DNA of 64,000 nucleotides from Chloroflexus sp. Y-396-1 (GCF_000516515.1 NZ_KI911784.1:4812633-4876632); one strand, 5' to 3'; shown: positions 39,269-48,909, numbered from the stretch's first letter. Translations and numbers: made by a program. Notes: generated by a model not told the origin, from the letters alone.

Positions 39269-41581
39269 ATGAAAGGCGAAACTGCGCATCCACAGCAACG
39301 ACGCTGGCGGGTAAGCGTCCACGGGATTGTTCAAGGAGTTGGTTTTCGGCCATTCGTGTTTGGGTTGGCCGAACGCTGGCGGTTAACCGGTTTTGTGCGT
39401 AACGACAGTAACGGGGTCACGATAGAAGTAGAAGGCGAAGAGCAGGCGCTACAGTCATTCGTACAGGCGTTACGTACCGAAGCGCCGCCGTTGGCTCGGA
39501 TAGAGCAATTACGGGTCGAACCACTGGCACTGGTTGGCGACAAGGAGTTTGTGATTACCGCTAGTCAGGCCCAACCTCAGCGTCGCACGCTCATTGCACC
39601 GGATACAGCCACCTGTGCCGATTGCCTGCGTGAGATCACCGATCCGCATGACCGTCGCTACCGTTATGCCTTCACCAACTGCACCAATTGCGGCCCCCGC
39701 TTCACGATCGTTCTTGATGTGCCTTACGACCGCATCAATACCACGATGCGCGATTTTCCGCTCTGTCAACAGTGTCAGGCGGAATACAACGATCCACGTG
39801 ACCGGCGCTTCCACGCCCAACCAACCGCTTGTCCGGCTTGCGGCCCTCGTCTCCAGTGGTCGGCAGGTGACACCGATGATCCAATCGCTGCCGCTGCAAG
39901 AGCAATCGCTGATGGGCAGATCGTCGCAGTCAAAGGCCTGGGAGGCTACCATCTGGCCTGCGCAGCCGATGATGAAGCGGCGGTGAGGCGGTTACGGCAA
40001 CGAAAGCAACGTGAGGCACGCCCACTGGCACTGATGGTCCGTGATGAAACGGTGGCAGAGCAGCTCTGCCAGATCGATCCGGTAGCTCACACCTTACTTA
40101 CCAGCCCGGCGCGCCCGATTGTGCTTCTTCCCCGCCGACCAACTGCACCAGTTGCACCATCAGTTGCGCCGGGGATGCAGACATTGGGTGTGATGTTGCC
40201 CTATACGCCACTGCACTATCTCTTACTTAACGAATACGCCGAGATTATCGCGCCAGGGCGGGTTGCAGCAATTGTGTTAACCAGTGGTAATCTGAGCGAT
40301 GAACCAATCGCTTACGAGGACGATGATGCGTTCACCCGACTGGCGCCAATTGCCGATGCCTTTCTGAGTCACAACCGACCCATTCACATCCGCTGTGATG
40401 ATAGCGTAGTGCGGATAGCCGCAGGTGGGCCGCTCATCATTCGTCGCTCACGGGGCTACGCACCGGCACCGATCACATTGGCTACAGCCTTGCCCTGTTC
40501 GATCCTTGCTTGCGGGGGTCATCTCAAGAACACGTTCGCGCTTGGACGTGGTCGTGAAGTCTTCCTCAGTCACCATATTGGCGATCTGGAGAATCTCCCC
40601 ACATTACGCTCATTCCACGAAGGGATCGTCCATTTTCAACGATTATTCGGCATAACACCAGAGGTTGTTGCTTACGATCTGCATCCGGGCTATCTGGCTA
40701 CCCAGGCGGCATTAGCAATGCCGATAGAGCGAAAGATTGGCGTGCAGCATCACCACGCTCACATTGCTGCCGTTCTTGCAGAATATGGACTGGATGGGCC
40801 GGTCATTGGGCTGGCAGCCGATGGCAGTGGCTACGGAGCTGATGGTACAGTGTGGGGTGGCGAGATATTAATCGCGACCTGCGCTACGTATACGCGGGTT
40901 GGTCATGTGCGTCATTTGATCCTACCGGGCGGTGAACAGGCGGTACGTCAGCCATGGCGGATTGCGGCAGCAGCACTCTCCCAAATATACGGCACTCATT
41001 TCTGGCAGATGGACATACCATTCACGCGCCAACTTGATCGCACCACCTGGACAGTATTGGCTCGTATGATTGAACGAAAACTAAATAGCCCGCTAACCTC
41101 AAGTCTGGGACGATTATTCGATGCAACAGCAGTATTGGTAGGGCTTGGTCAGATTGCTCGTTACGAAGGCGAGTTAGCGATATTGCTCGAACAGATCGCC
41201 GATTGGCAACAACCTCCATATCCAATGCCAATCGAGGAGTCAGCAACTCCTGATACTCCGTTTACTCTTGATGGGTTGGCACTGCTATCGGCGCTGGTTG
41301 ACGATCTGCGGCAGAGTGTTCCGCCAGCGGCTATTGCCGGGCGGGTTCATCAGGGGATTGCTCACGGCTTATGGCTGGCCTGCCGGCGAGCGCGTGATGA
41401 ATATGGTCTGACAACAGTTGCGCTCAGTGGTGGGGTGTTTCAGAATGTGCTTCTACTCGAACTACTTGCCGAGTTGTTACGCAACGATGGGTTTACTGTG
41501 CTCCTCCCACGGCTAGTGCCACCTAACGATGGTGGCTTGGCATTCGGTCAGATTGCCGTAGCCGGGGCTTGCGTAGGCTGA
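39269..41581 (+). CDS. hypF: Carbamoyltransferase HypF
   Basis: 770 residues. Makes carbamoyl adenylate from carbamoyl phosphate and passes the carbamoyl group to HypE. Domains in order: acylphosphatase (about 10-95, VHGIVQGVGFRPFV), two zinc-finger pairs (CADC...CTNC and CQQC...CPAC, about 107-190), YrdC-like (about 195-385, VKGLGGYHLACAA), and Kae1-like (about 400-765, HHHAHIAAVLAEYG, ALSGGVFQN). All parts intact. Transcribed away from the other hyp genes, so it can be expressed separately. Confidence 0.97.
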   Translation: MKGETAHPQQRRWRVSVHGIVQGVGFRPFVFGLAERWRLTGFVRNDSNGVTIEVEGEEQALQSFVQALRTEAPPLARIEQLRVEPLALVGDKEFVITASQAQPQRRTLIAPDTATCADCLREITDPHDRRYRYAFTNCTNCGPRFTIVLDVPYDRINTTMRDFPLCQQCQAEYNDPRDRRFHAQPTACPACGPRLQWSAGDTDDPIAAAARAIADGQIVAVKGLGGYHLACAADDEAAVRRLRQRKQREARPLALMVRDETVAEQLCQIDPVAHTLLTSPARPIVLLPRRPTAPVAPSVAPGMQTLGVMLPYTPLHYLLLNEYAEIIAPGRVAAIVLTSGNLSDEPIAYEDDDAFTRLAPIADAFLSHNRPIHIRCDDSVVRIAAGGPLIIRRSRGYAPAPITLATALPCSILACGGHLKNTFALGRGREVFLSHHIGDLENLPTLRSFHEGIVHFQRLFGITPEVVAYDLHPGYLATQAALAMPIERKIGVQHHHAHIAAVLAEYGLDGPVIGLAADGSGYGADGTVWGGEILIATCATYTRVGHVRHLILPGGEQAVRQPWRIAAAALSQIYGTHFWQMDIPFTRQLDRTTWTVLARMIERKLNSPLTSSLGRLFDATAVLVGLGQIARYEGELAILLEQIADWQQPPYPMPIEESATPDTPFTLDGLALLSALVDDLRQSVPPAAIAGRVHQGIAHGLWLACRRARDEYGLTTVALSGGVFQNVLLLELLAELLRNDGFTVLLPRLVPPNDGGLAFGQIAVAGACVG

Positions 41582-41951
41582 AACCTTGCTGCGCAATCGG
41601 CGTTTTGATGAGTGGGCACGCAGTGAAGCTGAACCTACATTCGGCACCTTTCCCGACAAGATGGACATGTGATCGATTTTCGAGCAGGATCATCGGTAGG
41701 CGCATGAGCATGAGGTTGTCTGGAGCATGGGAGAAGCACGGTGGGAGTGGGTGCAGTGTGCGGTTGAAATCCATTGGTCGGCGCATCACTCTGCTCGCAT
41801 GAGCAGGATGATGAACTCGCCACTACTGCCCACTCTTCTGCTCTCTTTTCTCTTTCCACATTTATGGGCGCTCCCTTGCCCCAAACCATCCGCTGTCGTA
41901 CAATAGAAAGAGCAACTGATACGCACCTGAAGGGCAAGGAAACACGAGTTT
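41582..41951. other. Intergenic region
   Basis: No gene supported. A GAAATCCATTGG...CGGCGCATCA block near 41765-41790 weakly resembles repeat family B, and TACAAT near 41899 could be the deformylase -10 box. Confidence 0.5.
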
Positions 41952-42509
41952 ATGGCTATTCGAAGAATTTTACGGATTGATGACGCCGAGGATCGCAAAA
42001 TCCTGAAAATGCAGTGCCGTCCGGTCAAGCTCCCTGACCGTAATCTCAAGCAACTGGTAGCTGACATGTTCGAGACAATGCGTGCTGCACACGGCGTAGG
42101 ATTGGCTGCACCGCAAATTGGCATTCCCATCCAGCTTTGTATTATCGAGCTTCCTGCCGAGTATGAGGAACATCCAGACGGCAGTGTTGTTGAGATAACC
42201 CCTGCAAAACCATACGTTCTTATCAACCCGCGGATCGTCAAGATGAGCGATGAAGAGGTGATGCGCGACGAAGGGTGTCTCAGTCTACCCGGTTGGTATG
42301 GATTGGTACCGCGCCAGACATGGGTGACCGTCGAATTTCAGGATTTAAATGGCAAACATCACCGGTTACGCCGCGCCGATGATTTGTTGGGGTGGGCGAT
42401 CCAACATGAAGTCGATCACTTACACGGCATTTTGTTTACTGAACGAATTCGTGACCTGAGCACGCTGCGCGATATTACCAAAGAACGTGAGCCACAACCG
42501 GCTGGATAA
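41952..42509 (+). CDS. def: Peptide deformylase
   Basis: 185 residues. Metal hydrolase that removes the formyl group from new N termini. All three motifs are intact: GVGLAAPQIG, EGCLSLPG (Cys metal ligand) and QHEVDHLHG (two His ligands and catalytic Glu). AAGGAAA lies upstream of the ATG. First of a probable three-gene rightward group with the HD protein and rpiB. Confidence 0.95.
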   Translation: MAIRRILRIDDAEDRKILKMQCRPVKLPDRNLKQLVADMFETMRAAHGVGLAAPQIGIPIQLCIIELPAEYEEHPDGSVVEITPAKPYVLINPRIVKMSDEEVMRDEGCLSLPGWYGLVPRQTWVTVEFQDLNGKHHRLRRADDLLGWAIQHEVDHLHGILFTERIRDLSTLRDITKEREPQPAG

Positions 42510-42539
42510 GCGATAAATACCATCGACTCCATAAGCGGT

Positions 42540-43085
42540 ATGCAGACATCCGACCTTGTCAACAAAGCTCTTCTCTTTGCTGCGCAGGCCCACAATGGTC
42601 AGCTTCGACCTGGTAGTACGCTGCCTTATCTCGTGCATCTGAGCGATGTCGCACTCGAAGTTGCAACCACATTGATGGTCGAACCAGGGTACGATCCAAC
42701 ATTAGCCCTTTGCTGTGCCCTGCTCCACGATGTGCTCGAAGATACGAACATCGATGAGGCAACGCTGGAAGCCCATTTTGGGCCAGCGATTGTTGGTGGT
42801 GTTCGTGCCCTTACCAAAGATCCGTCACTCCCATCGAGTGAACAAATGATCGATAGTCTGCACCGTATTCAACAGCAACCTCGTGAGGTTTGGTTGGTGA
42901 AACTCGCCGATCGGATCAGTAACCTGTCAACTCCACCTCCTGCCCATTGGTCGCCAGAGCGGATTAGTGCTTACTGCACTGAAGCTGAGTTGATCCTCAC
43001 CACACTTAGCCCAGCAAGTCCATACCTGGCAACTCGTTTGCGCAGCCGGATCGACCAGTACCGAAAAATGACAGGTGTATCTTGA
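42540..43085 (+). CDS. HD-domain hydrolase, (p)ppGpp hydrolase-like (MESH1/SpoT type)
   Basis: 181 residues, a lone HD domain of the SpoT/MESH1 kind: AAQAHNGQLRPGSTLPYLVHL, the metal motif LLHDVLEDT, and VKLADRISNLSTPP. No synthetase, TGS or ACT domain, so it would be a small alarmone hydrolase or a related nucleotide phosphohydrolase. It lies 30 bases after def and 31 before rpiB. The activity is a family-based inference. Confidence 0.85.
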   Translation: MQTSDLVNKALLFAAQAHNGQLRPGSTLPYLVHLSDVALEVATTLMVEPGYDPTLALCCALLHDVLEDTNIDEATLEAHFGPAIVGGVRALTKDPSLPSSEQMIDSLHRIQQQPREVWLVKLADRISNLSTPPPAHWSPERISAYCTEAELILTTLSPASPYLATRLRSRIDQYRKMTGVS

Positions 43086-43116
43086 TCTGATGATGGTTGG
43101 CACGAAAGGAGGTTCT

Positions 43117-43557
43117 ATGCGGATTGCCGTAGGGAGCGATGAACAGAACTACGTTACCGACGCCTTAATCGCCGAACTGAAACAGCGTGGTCATGAACTT
43201 ATCCTGTTTGGGCCGCTTGCCGGTAACACCGATCCATGGCCCGACGTAGGACGAGCCGTTGGCGAAGCCGTTGCTACTGGACGGGCCGACCAGGGTATTG
43301 TTTGTTGCTATACTGGTACCGGTGTCAGTATCGCTGCCAACAAAGTACCTGGGGTGCGTGCTGCGCTATGCCACGACGCCCAAACTGCGGTCGGCGCCCG
43401 CAAGTGGAACGACGCAAACGTGCTAGCCCTTAGCCTGCGGACAACCACGCCGGAGATCGCCCGTGAAATCCTCGATGCCTGGTTTGCTACAGAATGTCCA
43501 CCAGAAGAACGGGCAACCATTGAGCGCTTAAAGGACGTTGAACGAACGTCGAACTAG
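43117..43557 (+). CDS. rpiB: Ribose-5-phosphate isomerase B (RpiB/LacAB family)
   Basis: 147 residues from the ATG at 43117, which has AAAGGAGG at ideal distance. Interconverts ribose 5-phosphate and ribulose 5-phosphate. Motifs: the N-terminal MRIAVGSDE, catalytic Cys region CCYTGTGVSIAANKVPGVRAALCHD, and the WNDANVLALSLR segment. Links to the oxidative pentose phosphate genes at 20-26 kb, whose product is ribulose 5-phosphate. Confidence 0.92.
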   Translation: MRIAVGSDEQNYVTDALIAELKQRGHELILFGPLAGNTDPWPDVGRAVGEAVATGRADQGIVCCYTGTGVSIAANKVPGVRAALCHDAQTAVGARKWNDANVLALSLRTTTPEIAREILDAWFATECPPEERATIERLKDVERTSN

Positions 43558-43600
43558 CAAGTGAGATTCTCAAATACGCACGAAGTGACGGTCATTCCTG

Positions 43601-43669
43601 TGGTATAGTACAAAAGGAACGCACATGACATGCACCAGTCCCGGTTTAGATGCCGGGGCTTTCTTATGA
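43601..43669 (+). promoter_or_regulatory. Mini transcription unit: promoter, 14-codon frame and terminator-like hairpin
   Basis: TGGTATAGT (43601-43609, extended -10) is followed by AAAGGAA and an ATG at 43625 opening a 14-codon frame (MTCTSPGLDAGAFL) that ends at 43669. The frame contains an 8-bp hairpin (AGTCCCGG at 43637-43644 with CCGGGGCT at 43653-43660) followed by TTCTTA. It could be an attenuator/leader for the downstream SDR gene or a tiny RNA. Confidence 0.4.
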
Positions 43670-43801
43670 GTAAGGAGTTAGCGCACGGGAGCTTAGCGAA
43701 CAAATACATTGTCCAATTTTTGTCAGGAATCTCATCGCAGCAGAAAGGAGTACGTGGCTTTTGCTGTCGTTTGAAGGCGACAGTCGCTGCCGCTATCAAT
43801 T

Positions 43802-44665
43802 ATGGAACAGATCATGCAAGGAAAAACCGTCATCGTGACCGGCGCCAATTCTGGAATCGGGTATGTCACGGCACGCGAGCTGGCCAAAATGGGAGCACGA
43901 GTGATGATGGTCTGCCGCTCACAGAGCAAGGGTGAAGCGGCCCGTCAACGTATCGCGCAGGAAGCTACCGGAGCGCCGCCGGAACTGGTACTTGCTGATT
44001 TCGCCTCACTGAACTCCGTGCGTCGGGCAGCCAGTGAGTTGCTTGAACGTTGTCCTCGCATTGATGTTCTGGTCAACAATGCTGGCATCTTCGTTTCAGA
44101 ACCGCTTGCCAGCGCCGACGGCTATGAACTGACCTTCGCTGTCAATCATCTGGCGCCGTTCTTGCTCACCAACCTATTACTCGACCGCATTGTTGCCAGC
44201 GCACCAGCGCGCATTGTCAACGTCTCTTCATTTGCCCACGTAGCCGGCAAGATTATGATCCCGCAGATCGCCTCTCCCCAACGACCAAACATCTCCCAGG
44301 CCTACAGCGACTCGAAGTTGTGCAACATCCTCTTCACCAACGAACTGGCACGGCGGTTGCAAGGAAGCGGAGTGACTGCGAACAGTCTCCATCCGGGTGC
44401 AGTTGCGACCAACTTTGCCGCTGATGCACGTGGTCTGTTTGCATTTTTCTTCCGACTTGCCCGACCTTTCATGCTCTCACCAGAACAGGGAGCGGAAACA
44501 TCGATCTATCTGGCGTCATCACCAGAAGTTGAAGGTGTCAGTGGCGTCTACTTTGTACGCAAAAAACCAGCCCAACCATCAGCCGCTGCGCAGGATGCGG
44601 CCCTCGCCAGACGACTGTGGGAGTTTAGTGAACAACTGGTACGCGAAAAGGTCGTCGCCGTCTAG
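43802..44665 (+). CDS. Short-chain dehydrogenase/reductase (retinol dehydrogenase-like)
   Basis: 287 residues. Classical/extended SDR with the cofactor motif TGANSGIG, the NADP-type basic residues after strand 2 (CRSQSK), NNAG, a Ser in NVSSFAH and the catalytic YSDSK. Closest in style to the retinol dehydrogenase/protochlorophyllide reductase-like SDRs, but the substrate cannot be told. The start could also be the ATG at 43814; neither has a strong Shine-Dalgarno. Confidence 0.88.
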   Translation: MEQIMQGKTVIVTGANSGIGYVTARELAKMGARVMMVCRSQSKGEAARQRIAQEATGAPPELVLADFASLNSVRRAASELLERCPRIDVLVNNAGIFVSEPLASADGYELTFAVNHLAPFLLTNLLLDRIVASAPARIVNVSSFAHVAGKIMIPQIASPQRPNISQAYSDSKLCNILFTNELARRLQGSGVTANSLHPGAVATNFAADARGLFAFFFRLARPFMLSPEQGAETSIYLASSPEVEGVSGVYFVRKKPAQPSAAAQDAALARRLWEFSEQLVREKVVAV

Positions 44666-45106
44666 CAATTGTCCGAAACATCCTGCCGACTTGACAAGCT
44701 GACGATTGCCTGCTGCCACTCTTGCCGTGCCTTTCCCTGGCCGATTGCACAACGGCCAGGGTTGTGGCGATTCTTGCGCATGCTGCCCGTCAACGCACGG
44801 ATTGGTGCAGGACATATATCGCTAGCACGCACCGATTCGGTCTACTCAAGATTTCATCCGCACACCTCAAAACGCAAGTAAAAGGATGTCATCATCTGAG
44901 TAGCAGGAGTTCTTTTGTGGTAATGGTCACATTTTAATATAGCAAAAGACACGCGGAGCAAGGATAACAGGCGCGGGTTAGAACAGGGGACCCTTGCTAT
45001 TCCGCCACACCACGGAGCCGATATTAACGCTTGCAACGAACTATGCAGCATATCCGTGCTAGAATAAACACCATAGCGCCGACAACCGTTAAGCCGGAAA
45101 GCACCA
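44666..45106. other. Intergenic region
   Basis: No supported gene and no clear hairpin repeat. GTGCTAGAAT at 45056-45065 could be a weak extended -10 for the following regulator. Confidence 0.45.
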
Positions 45107-46186
45107 TTGACTATGCAAGGTCAACCATATCATGTGTTGGTCATCGATGATGACCCTAACGTGCGCGATATTCTAAGTAATCTGCTCAAACGCGAACGTT
45201 GTGTAGTGCGAACCGCCGAATCAGGTCTGAGCGGGATAGCCGCTGCACGCGCAGAATTGCCCGATCTGATCCTCCTCGACGTAATGATGCCCGATCTCGA
45301 TGGGTTCAGCGTCTGTCGAATGTTGCGTGATGATCCGCTGACGGCTGAAGTACCTATCATTATGATTACAGCACTTGATGATCGATCATCACGGCTAGAA
45401 GGGGTCAAAGCAGGCGCCGATGAATTTCTCTCAAAACCGGTTGAATTAAGCGAACTCCGTCTGCGTGTGCGCACAATGCAGCGTATTAATCGCTATCGAC
45501 GCCTTATTGAAGAACGCGAGCGAGCTGCCGCGCAGGAACGTTTACTGACCGAACAGGCCCGCCAGGCAGCGCAGGCTATTGCTGAGGCGTATGATCAGAC
45601 GTTAATCGGATGGTCACGTGCACTCGATCTGCGCGATAAAGAGACTGAAGGTCATTCACAACGTGTTGCCCAACTCACCCTGGCTGTTGCCCAGGCATTG
45701 AATATTCCGCCCGAAGAACAAATCAACATGTGGCGCGGCGCTATGCTGCACGACATTGGCAAGATTGGGGTGCCCGACTCCATTTTACACAAACCAGGCC
45801 CATTGACCGAAGAGGAATGGGAAATTATGCGTTGCCATACCACCTACGCCTATGAACTGCTCTCACCGATTGCCTATCTGCGGCCGGCCATCGATATTCC
45901 CTACTGTCATCATGAGAAATGGGATGGAACCGGTTATCCGCGTGGGTTACGTGGAGAGCAAATCCCGCTGGCCGCCCGTATCTTCGCCCTCGTCGATGTA
46001 TGGGATGCGCTAACCAATGATCGTCCTTACCGCAAGGCGTGGAGTCGCGAGCAGGCCTATCAGTACATTCGCGATCAAAAAGGGAAGCATTTTGATCCAA
46101 ACCTGGTTGATCTCTTTCTCTCAATTGCTGCACCCGATCTGGTAAAGGCTGCTGAGCGGCAGGTAGCAGGCGAAGACGAAGCGTGA
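45107..46186 (+). CDS. REC-HD-GYP response regulator (c-di-GMP phosphodiesterase)
   Basis: 359 residues (357 if the ATG at 45113 is used; GGAAAG fits the TTG at 45107 better). The receiver (about 10-130) has acidic pocket DDD, phosphoacceptor in LLDVMMP and Lys in FLSKPV. A helical linker rich in Gln/Ala leads to HD-GYP (about 165-345) with HDIGK, HHEKWDGTGYP, DVWDALTNDRPYR: all motifs intact. It closely resembles the HD-GYP half of the regulator at 14-16 kb, so they are probably paralogues. No kinase gene adjacent. Confidence 0.92.
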   Translation: MTMQGQPYHVLVIDDDPNVRDILSNLLKRERCVVRTAESGLSGIAAARAELPDLILLDVMMPDLDGFSVCRMLRDDPLTAEVPIIMITALDDRSSRLEGVKAGADEFLSKPVELSELRLRVRTMQRINRYRRLIEERERAAAQERLLTEQARQAAQAIAEAYDQTLIGWSRALDLRDKETEGHSQRVAQLTLAVAQALNIPPEEQINMWRGAMLHDIGKIGVPDSILHKPGPLTEEEWEIMRCHTTYAYELLSPIAYLRPAIDIPYCHHEKWDGTGYPRGLRGEQIPLAARIFALVDVWDALTNDRPYRKAWSREQAYQYIRDQKGKHFDPNLVDLFLSIAAPDLVKAAERQVAGEDEA

Positions 46187-46230
46187 TAACCGGATGATAG
46201 CAGTTCGGCTATAGGGCAGGGAGTGAGGTA

Positions 46231-46249
46231 GGCGGGCCGGTGGCCCGCC
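46231..46249. terminator. GC hairpin (family A, copy 5) between convergent genes
   Basis: GGCGGGCC-GGT-GGCCCGCC, followed rightward by TCTTCAGAAGTTTTC. Placed 45 bases past the HD-GYP stop and before the leftward SH3 gene's end, so it can serve both directions. Confidence 0.65.
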
Positions 46250-46285
46250 TCTTCAGAAGTTTTCTTCAGGAGACAAATGGTGGAA

Positions 46286-46903
46286 TTATTGACTCGGCGC
46301 AAGAAAATCGACCGCGACGTACCCTTCCAAACCATCAGGAGTACGTACCGGACGCCAGACAAAATCAGGTCCGGGAACATCTTCACCGATCTGCTCAAGT
46401 CGAGTTCCATCGGGCAAAGTGGTAATCGGTGCATTATTCCGATTTGGTTCTGGTCGCAGGAATAACCCCTGACCACCGGTATTAACGACCACAAAGAAGC
46501 GCGGTGCTGGTGTTGGTGCCGGTGACGGGACGGAAGTGTTCGTTTCATCCGTTGATTGGGTCGGAATGATGATGCCAGGCTGGAGGGATGTATCTGTCGG
46601 TGTCCCAAGAGGAACTTCACGCCGATCGTCGCGTAGGTACCACAGCAAGAGTAATGCAATCGACAACAAGAGCACAAATGCAACAACGACATAGGGCCAG
46701 CCCCGTTGCTGTAGCCAACGGGGAACTACGTGCCACATATTATTCCGGTTAATCATACCTCGATTGGGCCGCGATGGTCGCCACGCCGGAGAAGCTGATG
46801 TCGCGTCCAGACGTTCAGTACGCGGTGTTTCGCGCTGACGAACTGCACCTCTTCCTAATTGTGGATCGGTAGCACCAGCCTGCCGTTCCTGTTTATCACT
46901 CAT
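46286..46903 (-). CDS. Membrane-anchored SH3-like domain protein
   Basis: About 205 residues from the ATG at 46903 (ACGGAGG upstream). A polar, basic cytoplasmic N terminus (~65 residues), one membrane helix (VVVAFVLLLSIALLLLWYL), a Pro/Ser/Thr-rich external spacer and a C-terminal bacterial SH3-like domain (from VVVNTGGQGLFLRPEP to YVAVDFLAP), which usually binds peptidoglycan or cell-wall peptides. Confidence 0.82.
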   Translation of the reverse strand: MSDKQERQAGATDPQLGRGAVRQRETPRTERLDATSASPAWRPSRPNRGMINRNNMWHVVPRWLQQRGWPYVVVAFVLLLSIALLLLWYLRDDRREVPLGTPTDTSLQPGIIIPTQSTDETNTSVPSPAPTPAPRFFVVVNTGGQGLFLRPEPNRNNAPITTLPDGTRLEQIGEDVPGPDFVWRPVRTPDGLEGYVAVDFLAPSQ

Positions 46904-47027
46904 GGAACACACCTCCGTCTGCATCACCTCCGAGCTATGATAGCACATCTTTATGAGCGAACCGGTCAGGCTAGCAATGTCTAACTCAGACTACCGGTGT
47001 ACCAAATGCCGATGATCGGCTATTGCT

Positions 47028-47966
47028 TCACTCAAGACCACTCATCGCCTGTCGATCCAAATACGCTAGCAACGGATGCAGATAAGGTGTCACCCCTTTG
47101 TAATCCAGTATTGACGGATCGAGCTGCCGTAGCATACGCGCCAGCGCTGCCGCCCATTGTGGATCGGTAGTCAATTCGGCTAAAGCAACAACATACGTGC
47201 GCACGGTAAAGAGAACAACCGGGTGACGCACCATACGAACCAGCGTCTGTCGTTCAACCCGATAAAAAACCTTCTCACCAGCATTTTCAGCCGTAATTGC
47301 CGCCTTTTGCCGATCCAATGCGCCAAGACGCGGTGAAAGATCGAGATCCGGTAGGACGACCAGCGACCAGTTGCGCCGCCAAACCGGACGTTGTGGCTGC
47401 AAACGAGCTATCAGTTGATTGGTTGACGCTGCTAGGTGCGCATTAAAACCGGGTACCGGCCCGTGTATCATTGCCATCGGTAAGCCCATCTTGTCGGCAA
47501 GACACCAGCGATTAGGAAAACAAAGCTGACCGGCAATCAGCGGATGACCGGCAGCTTCATCCACTGCAATTAACAAAAGATCCTCTTGTACCTGCCGCCC
47601 CAACCAATCAATCGGCCAAAGACCGAGTTCCTTACCAACGCGAATGATGGCCGTTTCACCGCACAGGCGATTTTCCCAATGCAGTTCGGTATCACGTTGC
47701 TCTACGTAAAACCATTGCGGATAAGAACGGGCCAGCTCCTCAACGCCCCATACTAGTAATTCCCATTGGGCAGGCAGACTTTCCGGGTATGCCTGTACGT
47801 AATACGAATGATCGGCAGCTAGTAGTGCCCGCTTCAACGCCAACTCTGCATGGTAGTGGTCAGGATCAACGTGAAAGACCGGTGCCCCGTGTAGTGGATA
47901 AGCCCCAACTCGCAAGACCGGCAATGAGGGAATAGCGAATGGATGAAATGGCCAGGATTCAACCAT
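47028..47966 (-). CDS. Heme-dependent oxidative N-demethylase-like protein (DUF3445)
   Basis: About 312 residues. The start at 47966 has GAGG upstream and overlaps the preceding gene by 8 bases. The DUF3445 pattern is recognised from the WPFHPFAIPS start, GAYPL, the HVDPDHYHAELALKRALL stretch and the FPNRWCLADKMGLPMAMIHGPVPGFN core. Characterised members are heme enzymes that remove N-methyl groups oxidatively from small methylated amines. Here it is coupled to a homocysteine methyltransferase, so a role in using a methylated compound is likely; the substrate is unknown. Confidence 0.8.
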   Translation of the reverse strand: MVESWPFHPFAIPSLPVLRVGAYPLHGAPVFHVDPDHYHAELALKRALLAADHSYYVQAYPESLPAQWELLVWGVEELARSYPQWFYVEQRDTELHWENRLCGETAIIRVGKELGLWPIDWLGRQVQEDLLLIAVDEAAGHPLIAGQLCFPNRWCLADKMGLPMAMIHGPVPGFNAHLAASTNQLIARLQPQRPVWRRNWSLVVLPDLDLSPRLGALDRQKAAITAENAGEKVFYRVERQTLVRMVRHPVVLFTVRTYVVALAELTTDPQWAAALARMLRQLDPSILDYKGVTPYLHPLLAYLDRQAMSGLE

Positions 47967-48909
47967 AGCGAACCTCATGGGCAGCCCAGATAGCCAGAGC
48001 ACGAATGTGTTCAGGTGTGGTTCGACAGCAACCACCAATGATTCGTGCTCCGGCTGCGTACCACTGGCGGGCCTGTGCTGCAAAGTCATCAATCTCGGTT
48101 GACCCGATCCAGCATTGTGCCACTGGATCGTAAGTCTCGCCTGAATTGGGATAGACGACAATCGGTTTAGACGTAACTCCACGAATTGTCTGTATCAAAT
48201 CGGGTAGAAATCGAGGTGCTGTACAATTAATACCAACCGCTACAACTTGCGGATGCGTAGCAATTTCCGCAACGCATTCGGCAATCGATTCGCCTTGCGC
48301 GTTATGCTGCCCGTCACGTGCGCTAAAGCTGATCCACGCAGTATATTGGGGAAATTCGGCTAACAGCGCAACCAATGCCCGTGCTTCGTCAAGGCACGGT
48401 ATCGTTTCACAGGCAAAGAGATCGGGCTGAGCCGCAGCTAGCGCCGCCATGCGTGGGCGATGAAATGCCATCAATTCACGGATAGATAGGTCGTAGTTAC
48501 CACGATACTCTGAACCATCGTGCAAAAATGCACCATAAGGGCCAATCGAAGCGGCGACGAGTGGCCGGATCCGATCAATCCGATTTGCCGGATCAGCCCA
48601 AAACTGATCACGTGCAGCACGTGCTAGCTCTACTGAACGCTGTAACAGCACGACGGCCTGATCAATCGAAAACCCGCGTGCCACAAAACCAGGGATGGTC
48701 GCCTGATAGCTGGCAGTAATGACGACATCGGCGCCTACGGCAACATAGTCGGCATGAACAGCCTGGATCAACGATGGGTTTTCGATCAACACCTTTGCCG
48801 ACCAGAGTGGATCATTAAGATCGCAACCACGCCGCTCTAGCTCTGTCGCCAGCGCACCATCAAGGATCAGCAACCGACGTTGGGTAAGGGCATTCGCTAG
48901 GGGGTTCAT
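47959..48909 (-). CDS. Homocysteine S-methyltransferase family protein (MmuM-like)
   Basis: 316 residues from the ATG at 48909. Zinc-dependent barrel that moves a methyl group to homocysteine. Landmarks: LLILDGALATELERRG, ADVVITASYQAT, the first zinc Cys in VGINC, and the Cys pair in IGGCCRTTPEHI. MmuM-type enzymes use S-methylmethionine; betaine or other donors are possible in the wider family. No Shine-Dalgarno, but an extended -10 lies only ~37 bases upstream, so the leader is short. Overlaps the DUF3445 gene. Confidence 0.9.
   Translation of the reverse strand: MNPLANALTQRRLLILDGALATELERRGCDLNDPLWSAKVLIENPSLIQAVHADYVAVGADVVITASYQATIPGFVARGFSIDQAVVLLQRSVELARAARDQFWADPANRIDRIRPLVAASIGPYGAFLHDGSEYRGNYDLSIRELMAFHRPRMAALAAAQPDLFACETIPCLDEARALVALLAEFPQYTAWISFSARDGQHNAQGESIAECVAEIATHPQVVAVGINCTAPRFLPDLIQTIRGVTSKPIVVYPNSGETYDPVAQCWIGSTEIDDFAAQARQWYAAGARIIGGCCRTTPEHIRALAIWAAHEVRYG

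Noticed and set aside
27174-41581. Classification as a group 1h (actinobacterial, high-affinity) hydrogenase
   Set aside because: HupL and HupS segments match the cyanobacterial HupSL pattern (GGQWPHSS, DSCLVCTVH, GACSGNT) by memory, favouring group 2a. A database classification would settle it.
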